A DNA stretch of 10,249 nt, taken from contig DAOVYW010000067.1 in NCBI GenBank assembly GCA_030635415.1, positions 1-10,249 on the forward strand. Reading direction: 5' to 3'. A model generated the notes under the pieces. That model searched no databases and was not told where the DNA came from. It saw only the letters and a list, made by a program, of their open reading frames with translations. Positions 6,398 to 10,249 of the stretch are shown here, one piece after another. Each line of letters begins with the position of its first letter. Positions within the stretch are counted from its first letter, which is position 1. The DNA is from Candidatus Firestoneibacteriota bacterium (lineage in GTDB: Bacteria > Oederibacteriota > JAAXVQ01 > JAUVAV01). A program made the translations under genes and the position numbers.

Positions 6398-7144
6398 TTA
6401 GCGCACCACTGCCAGTTTACGTTTCTCATCAAAAGTGTCGGTTTTAATATGCACAATATAAATACCCGAACTAACCAGAACGCCTTTTTGACTGACACCT
6501 TCCCAAACCGTCTCAAAAGTTCCGGCATCCGCCACGCGATCCGCCAGAGTTTTAATCAGCTTGCCGCGGAGGGAATAAATTTTAACCACCACCCTTTGGG
6601 CTTCAGCAATTTTAACATCTATATGCACCGGTTTATTCATGCTGGGCCGCACTATATTCTGTTTAATAACTACCGGAGCCGCGGAAGCTATCGTTACGTA
6701 ACTAGTAGGCGTAGTAACCGGAGTAAGTGTAACCGCTGCGGTCAGCGCGCTGTCATCAGGTGTAATTGTAATAGTTGCGGTCGTAATGACACTGGGATCA
6801 GGTGTCACTGTCGGAGTCGCTATCATAGTAATACTTGTTCCGAACGGTGTAGGCGTATGCGTGGCGGTTGCAATGACACTGGGATCAGGTGTCACTGTCG
6901 GAGTCGCTATCATAGTAATACTTGTTCCGAACGGTGTAGGCGTATGCGTGGCCGTTGCAATGGCACTGGGATCAGGTGTCACTGTCGGAGTCGCTATCGC
7001 AGTAATAGTCGTTACGAACGGTGTCGCAGTATCTGTACTTATAGCCGTATGCGTCGGCGTATTCTCAGGTGGCGTCACCGCATATAATCTCCCAGTAAAA
7101 ATAAAGCCTATCACAAACAACAACATCAGCGTCTTTTTGTTCAT
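6398..7144 (-). CDS. Secreted Thr/Pro-rich repeat protein with FlgD-like C-terminal domain
   Basis: From the ATG at 7144 the protein has 248 residues. This start gives a clean signal peptide (MNKKTLMLLFVIGFIFTGRLYA) and has GAGGG 8 nt upstream. An ATG nine codons earlier (7171) has poor Shine-Dalgarno spacing. Residues ~23-150 are a low-complexity Thr/Pro/Ala region with three 29-residue repeats built on IATPTVTPDPSVIATATHTP. Residues ~165-248 are a FlgD-like Ig fold ending SSGIYIVHIKT...RKLAVVR. Such C-terminal domains occur on exported surface proteins of several diderm phyla and resemble type IX (type A) sorting domains. The Thr/Pro region is probably an extended, possibly glycosylated stalk. 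No catalytic domain is visible, so it may be an adhesin, envelope spacer or truncated cargo. The specific function is unknown. Confidence 0.75.
   Translation of the reverse strand: MNKKTLMLLFVIGFIFTGRLYAVTPPENTPTHTAISTDTATPFVTTITAIATPTVTPDPSAIATATHTPTPFGTSITMIATPTVTPDPSVIATATHTPTPFGTSITMIATPTVTPDPSVITTATITITPDDSALTAAVTLTPVTTPTSYVTIASAAPVVIKQNIVRPSMNKPVHIDVKIAEAQRVVVKIYSLRGKLIKTLADRVADAGTFETVWEGVSQKGVLVSSGIYIVHIKTDTFDEKRKLAVVR
6785..7045 (-). repeat. Three tandem 87-bp repeats inside the repeat-protein gene
   Basis: Units start at 6785, 6872 and 6959. Units 1 and 2 differ at a single base in the alignment I made. Unit 3 (N-terminal in the protein) keeps the ACTGGGATCAGGTGTCACTG half but has diverged in the other half. 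Each unit encodes 29 residues, so copy-number change keeps the reading frame. Confidence 0.9.
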
Positions 7145-7218
7145 TTTATTTCCCTCGCTTTCTGATTTCATTCCCTTGTGCCTCTGGCACCGAAATAAAT
7201 CACTGATTACTTAGCTTG

Positions 7219-7230
7219 CTCTCTCTCTCT
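7219..7230. repeat. Short CT microsatellite
   Basis: Six CT units sit in the intergenic region, about 75 bp upstream of the repeat-protein start. Confidence 0.7.
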
Positions 7231-7234
7231 CCGG

Positions 7235-7302
7235 CAGATTCTTCGCCTGCCTGTCCTGCCTGTCCTGGATGATTTTGTCCAGGGCGGCCCAGAATGACGA
7301 AA
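7235..7302. repeat. Candidate dispersed intergenic repeat with nested tandem 9-mers
   Basis: On the minus strand the element begins CGTCATTCTGGG and ends CGAAGAATCTG. These outer parts resemble the widespread 'GTCATTCTGAGCGAAGCGAAGAATCT' type of intergenic repeat known from many bacterial genomes. Between them are two 9-bp CCTGCCTGT units (7246-7263) and a 6-bp inverted repeat, CCTGGA/TCCAGG (7264-7283). Only one copy is in the window, so dispersal is inferred from resemblance. Confidence 0.45.
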
Positions 7303-7308
7303 CAGATA

Positions 7309-8304
7309 CTATTTAATAACTACCAGTTTAAATCGTTGTTCTCCCAGCGCTCCTCTGATTACGAGTAAGTAAATCCCGCTCGCCACTTTGTTCCCGGATT
7401 TCGAAGTCCCGTTCCATTCAAAAACATAACTCCCGGATGACAGATTATTCTCCAAAATGGTTTTTACCAATTTTCCTTCCCGGGAAAATATTTTCATGCT
7501 TACCCGGCCGGGCTGGTCCAGCACCAACTCCCAGCGGGCTTGCTCGCCGCGATTTAAATAAATTTTATTTTTCAGTAAGCGTATGCCGGCCGGGATCGGA
7601 GTCCGGGACAAAGTTCCGGCTGATGCGGCGCTGCCGGACACCAAACGTTTCGTTGAGGATTTACGGGTTACAACCGGCTTCTTAACCTGCTTTACAGAAC
7701 TCTTAGCGACCAGACGTCCTGACTCTTCCGGGAAGGCTTGCCAAACCCGCCGGGGCGCCATGGGCACAGGCCGGCTATCGGTTCCCTCCAGCCTCCTAGC
7801 TTCTAAAACCGGAGAAGATCCGGTTATCACGGTCATTTTTCCCTCGGACCTGATATTTTCCAGACTCTTCTTTTTTTCAGCCAGCAGAATAGATGGGCTT
7901 TTTCCTGCCTTGGCAGTCCCCAAAGACGTTACCGTCCTGGACGGTATCCCGGGCTGGGAACCCGGGATAACATGTATAGAGTGATACGTTATCAGCACCA
8001 GACCGAGAGCCGCAGCCGCCATACTTAAAGCGCCTGCCGTAGCAGGTAGTAATCTCCAGCGAAAAGAAGCCGGAACTATATTATTATTCGCGATTTTTGT
8101 CCAAACCGCGCTGTTAAAGCCGGCTGGTGTCTTAAGCCCGGATTCCCCTTTTAATACTGAGGCAATAGCCTGATCCCACTCCTGCGCCGCAGCGCAGGCT
8201 TTACACCCGGCCAGATGCTCCTGCAGGCGTTTGGTTGCTTGAGCCGAAAGTACCCGTTCCTGGGACTGGAACATGAGTTTTTGCCATTTCCGGCAATTCT
8301 GCAT
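7309..8304 (-). CDS. Zinc-finger (zf-HC2) anti-sigma-like membrane protein with FlgD-like C-terminal domain
   Basis: This 331-residue protein has an N-terminal anti-sigma zinc finger of the zf-HC2 type: Cys4, then His30-x3-Cys34-x2-Cys37 (HLAGCKAC). One transmembrane helix follows at ~84-107. A long polar, Lys/Ser-rich linker runs from ~108 to 235. A FlgD-like Ig-fold domain at ~240-331 ends VASGIYLLVIRG...FKLVVIK. Family knowledge suggests the zinc finger holds an ECF sigma factor at the inner membrane. The C-terminus would then lie in the periplasm and could sense envelope events. The C-terminal domain aligns with that of the next gene downstream (6398-7144), so they are probably paralogous modules. 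No sigma-factor gene lies directly upstream, which is unusual because these genes normally follow their sigma. AGGGGA lies about 10 nt before the ATG. Confidence 0.75.
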   Translation of the reverse strand: MQNCRKWQKLMFQSQERVLSAQATKRLQEHLAGCKACAAAQEWDQAIASVLKGESGLKTPAGFNSAVWTKIANNNIVPASFRWRLLPATAGALSMAAAALGLVLITYHSIHVIPGSQPGIPSRTVTSLGTAKAGKSPSILLAEKKKSLENIRSEGKMTVITGSSPVLEARRLEGTDSRPVPMAPRRVWQAFPEESGRLVAKSSVKQVKKPVVTRKSSTKRLVSGSAASAGTLSRTPIPAGIRLLKNKIYLNRGEQARWELVLDQPGRVSMKIFSREGKLVKTILENNLSSGSYVFEWNGTSKSGNKVASGIYLLVIRGALGEQRFKLVVIK

Positions 8305-8393
8305 AACTGCTATTCCCCTTTAATAAATTTCATTCCCAACCATTTCAATATTTAGACTTGCATCGTGTTCGCAAGGTTCCCTTTTTATGGTAA

Positions 8394-8620
8394 TTATTTT
8401 AGCAAGGCCTTTAATCTATTCAAAACCGGCTTATTATCCGGTTCCAATTCCAGGACTTTACTATATTCCTCCCCGGCCGCTTACAACCTTTCATGAAATT
8501 CGAGCAATCGTCCCAAATAATTAATGTACGAACTTATCCCAGCTGATCAAAAGCCCGGCTGGAAAAGGGATGAACTGCCAGGGCTTGTTCAAATGACCGG
8601 GATGCGGCTTGCAGATTTTG
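8394..8620 (-). pseudogene. Decayed C-terminal fragment of a TPR protein
   Basis: Minus-strand translation of 8620-8537 gives AASRSFEQALAVHPFSSRAFDQLG, a TPR-like helix pair, and then a TAA (8534-8536). After a frameshift, 8530-8397 gives YLGRLLEFHERL, a second in-frame TAA (8481-8483), EEYSKVLELEPDNKPVLN and RLKALLK, with a final stop at 8394. The EYSKVLELEPDN block is a classic TPR. Two stops and one frame change show it is broken. It lies about 90 bp upstream of the anti-sigma gene on the same strand and may be what remains of an operon partner. No start region is recognisable. Confidence 0.6.
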
Positions 8621-8669
8621 CTTAGGTAATTAGTTTTCAAGAAAAGTTTAGCAAAATTCGAAATAGTGT

Positions 8670-8778
8670 GTCAATGATTAAAAATGGGGCCGTTTAGGTT
8701 GCATTTAGACCGATTATGGGTGCTATGAGTACCGGAATTTACAAAGACAATTGCAACAAGTTATTTTTTGTCATTGAC
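8670..8778. mobile_element. Candidate 109-bp element with 16-bp imperfect terminal inverted repeats
   Basis: GTCAATGATTAAAAAT at 8670-8685 and ATTTTTTGTCATTGAC at 8763-8778 are inverted copies matching at 14 of 16 positions. The 77 bp between them have no coding signal. The size and ends suit a MITE or an IS-end remnant, and the sequence type is reminiscent of IS21-like termini. No clear target-site duplication is visible, so this is tentative. Confidence 0.4.
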
Positions 8779-8818
8779 GGGTTGCTCCGGTTTTTGCTAC
8801 ATTATTCTTGAAAAGCAA

Positions 8819-9271
8819 TTACCTATTAGCTGGTAAGCAATTAGGTCTTTTAGTTAATTTTGGACATTCCCCTAAAAAATAGAATACCAGATAACGGGGG
8901 TCATCTATGGATATAAAAGTCAGAACCAGCAAGAGGAGCGGCTGCGACAAAGCACGTACGGCTGCTCGTAATGACTTCATAGCGGGGTTTTGCAGCAGAA
9001 TTACTTTGTAACTTATTTCCCCTTCAGACAAAAGAAAACAGCCGACAGTGAAGCCGGTGGGGGGGGGGGATTGTCCGGCCTTCACCATCCCGACGATCTT
9101 CTGCAAGACCACTTCGATATTCTGCAGGCGTTCATAAATTAAGGAGTTAGCATACCTGATTTTTTTTAAATGATTCATAGCAGAATAAATCATGGCATCT
9201 TCAACTGCGTCAGCCGGTTATCCGGACAACGTCGCCTTCCTTAATTGACGGATGTCCGGGATGTTATTCAT
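8819..9271 (-). pseudogene. Interrupted small hypothetical gene with an 11-C tract
   Basis: From an ATG at 9271 the minus-strand frame reads MNNIPDIRQLRKATLSG and reaches a TAA (9218-9220). It then continues in frame as PADAVEDAMIYSAMNHLKKI and RYANSLIYERLQNIEVVLQK, a plausible amphipathic helical segment. The stop is one base from CAA. After residue ~67 the frame runs into eleven consecutive C (9059-9069 on the + strand). Beyond the tract it continues to 8819, but the residues look non-genic and partly cross sequence resembling an intergenic repeat. A shorter gene starting at the internal ATG (9193) is possible. I do not recognise the family. The gene is divergent from the ABC ATPase gene, 28 bp away. 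Confidence 0.35.
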
Positions 9272-9274
9272 AGT
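9245..9274 (+). promoter_or_regulatory. Possible promoter of the ABC ATPase gene
   Basis: TTGACG (9245-9250) and CATAGT (9269-9274) are separated by 18 bp. The start would fall near 9281, just before the ribosome site TTGGAGG ending at 9290. The -10 is a weak match (4 of 6). Confidence 0.35.
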
Positions 9275-9299
9275 TATTGCCGTCTTGGAGGTTTCACCC

Positions 9300-10249
9300 A
9301 TGGCAAAAGTAGTACTCAAGAATGTCTATAAACGATTTGAAAGCAAAGAAGGCATCAAGGAGGTCGTGCGCAATATCAGTTTCACCTGCGAAAACCAGGA
9401 GTTTGTTGTTCTCGTCGGTCCATCTGGTTGCGGAAAATCCACCACCCTGCGTATGATCTCAGGTTTGGAAGAGATCTCAGAAGGTGAAATCTATATTGAT
9501 GACCGCATGGTCAATGATGTGCCTGCCCGGGACCGGGATATTGCCATGGTTTTCCAGAACTACGCCCTCTATCCGCATATGAATGTTTTTGACAATATGT
9601 CCTTCAGCCTGCGGATGCGAGGTCTGCCGAAAAAAGAAATGGAAAAGCGGGTCCATGAGGCGGCTGAAATGCTGCGGATTTCCAAGTATTTGAAGTGTCT
9701 TCCCAAACGCCTCTCCGGCGGCCAGTGCCAGCGGGTCGCCGTGGGCCGGGCGATTGTACGCAAACCCAAGGTTTTCTTTTTTGACGAACCGCTTTCCAAC
9801 TTGGACGCGGAAATGCGTGAAAGAATGCGGGCCGAACTGCGGCAATTGCATGCCATCCTAAAAGCCACCATGATCTACGTGACGCACGATCAGATCGAGG
9901 CCATGACCATGGCTGACCGCATCGTGGTCATGAAGGAGGGCGAGATTCATCAAATCGCCAAACCCCTGGACCTATACAACAAACCCCGCAACCGGTTCGT
10001 TGCCGGATTTATCGGCAATCAGCGGATGAATTTTATTCAAGGCACGATCAAAAAGAAAAACAATGACATTTATTTTTCCAACCAAACCCTGGCACTCAAG
10101 ATCCATAGCACACATACCAAAACACTTAAAGCCCGAATAAATAATACGGTAATAATAGGGATCCGGCCGGAGAATATTTACGACAAGGTTTATGCCAAAC
10201 ACCCCACGTCCGGAAACACCCTGAAATCCAAAATCAAAGTCATGCTGCC
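9300..10249 (+). CDS. MalK/UgpC-type ABC transporter ATP-binding protein (3' end outside window)
   Basis: The first 316 residues are present and the frame is open to the window edge. The subunit hydrolyses ATP at the cytoplasmic face of an importer, probably for sugars, oligosaccharides or glycerol-3-phosphate. Walker A is GPSGCGKST (40-48). The Q-loop Gln is 86. The signature is LSGGQ (138-142), Walker B is VFFFDEP (158-164), the D-loop is SNLDA (166-170) and the switch His is 196. Residues from ~235 begin the C-terminal regulatory (TOBE/OB) region, with the typical GIRPENI at 287-293. Family members are ~350-390 residues, so roughly 40-70 are missing. Cys143 replaces the Arg usual after the signature (LSGGQ-R-QRVA). 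TTGGAGG about 9 nt upstream supports the ATG. The substrate cannot be told without the permease and binding-protein genes, which are not in the window. Confidence 0.92.
   Translation, partial: MAKVVLKNVYKRFESKEGIKEVVRNISFTCENQEFVVLVGPSGCGKSTTLRMISGLEEISEGEIYIDDRMVNDVPARDRDIAMVFQNYALYPHMNVFDNMSFSLRMRGLPKKEMEKRVHEAAEMLRISKYLKCLPKRLSGGQCQRVAVGRAIVRKPKVFFFDEPLSNLDAEMRERMRAELRQLHAILKATMIYVTHDQIEAMTMADRIVVMKEGEIHQIAKPLDLYNKPRNRFVAGFIGNQRMNFIQGTIKKKNNDIYFSNQTLALKIHSTHTKTLKARINNTVIIGIRPENIYDKVYAKHPTSGNTLKSKIKVML

Larger units (their letters stand above)
8621..9299. other. Gene-poor, decayed region
   Basis: Apart from the inverted-repeat element (8670-8778) and the interrupted small gene (8819-9271), this stretch has no gene I can support. 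TTGACG (8774-8779) and TACATT (8798-8803), 18 bp apart, form a plausible + strand promoter. Nothing convincing lies downstream of it except a 34-codon frame starting at about 8907 that I cannot identify. Confidence 0.45.

Noticed and set aside
6785..7045. Tandem array considered as a CRISPR
   Set aside because: The units are contiguous 87-bp copies without unique spacers, in frame within a coding sequence.
6449..7214. Long + strand frames opposite the repeat-protein gene, including a Val/Gly-rich repeat frame
   Set aside because: They are mirror frames produced by the 87-bp repeats. The minus strand has the signal peptide, ribosome site and recognisable C-terminal domain.
8907..9011. 34-codon + strand frame MDIKVRTSKRSGCDKARTAA...
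   Set aside because: It has a G-rich stretch upstream, but it is very short, has no recognised relatives, and overlaps sequence resembling an intergenic repeat.
9477..10202. Minus-strand open frames within the ABC ATPase region
   Set aside because: The + strand frame has all ABC motifs in order. The reverse frames have no recognisable features.

Overview
The window looks like a chromosomal segment of an uncultured Gram-negative (diderm) bacterium. The clues are an OmpA-type peptidoglycan-binding domain, a PorV/UPF0164-like outer-membrane barrel, several FlgD-like Ig-fold C-termini, and low-complexity Thr/Pro 'TPTVTP' linkers. This mix is familiar from poorly cultivated lineages (Elusimicrobiota-, Omnitrophota-, Goldbacteria- or Firestonebacteria-like genomes). 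The exact phylum cannot be fixed from the sequence alone.

Layout. Positions 1-~247 are the 3' end of an IS5-family insertion sequence: the transposase C-terminus, then the element's right end. About 40 bp beyond it, on the + strand, is a small AT-rich hemerythrin-like gene (288-692). Convergent to that is a two-gene minus-strand operon (718-3772). It encodes a cobalamin-dependent methionine synthase that lacks its C-terminal reactivation domain, preceded by a separate gene for that missing domain. The two overlap by 8 bp and have a good sigma70-like promoter at 3820-3848.

The minus-strand region 4072-8304 is an envelope block. It holds a mosaic barrel/FlgD-like/OmpA protein (4072-6012), a secreted repeat protein with a FlgD-like C-terminal domain (6398-7144), and a zinc-finger anti-sigma-like membrane protein whose C-terminus carries the same domain (7309-8304). 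All three carry related Ig-like modules. In type IX secretion, PorV-type barrels receive cargo with Ig-like C-terminal domains, so a related envelope-sorting or sensing pathway is a possible but unproven reading.

From 8305 to about 9299 the sequence is gene-poor and decayed. It contains a broken TPR gene, a 109-bp element with imperfect terminal inverted repeats, and an interrupted small gene with a run of 11 C. The window ends in the 5' part of a + strand MalK/UgpC-type ABC transporter ATPase (from 9300), cut by the window edge.

The most interesting items are the shared C-terminal domain across the envelope block, the anti-sigma/FlgD fusion without an adjacent sigma factor, the barrel/FlgD/OmpA mosaic, and the split methionine synthase.
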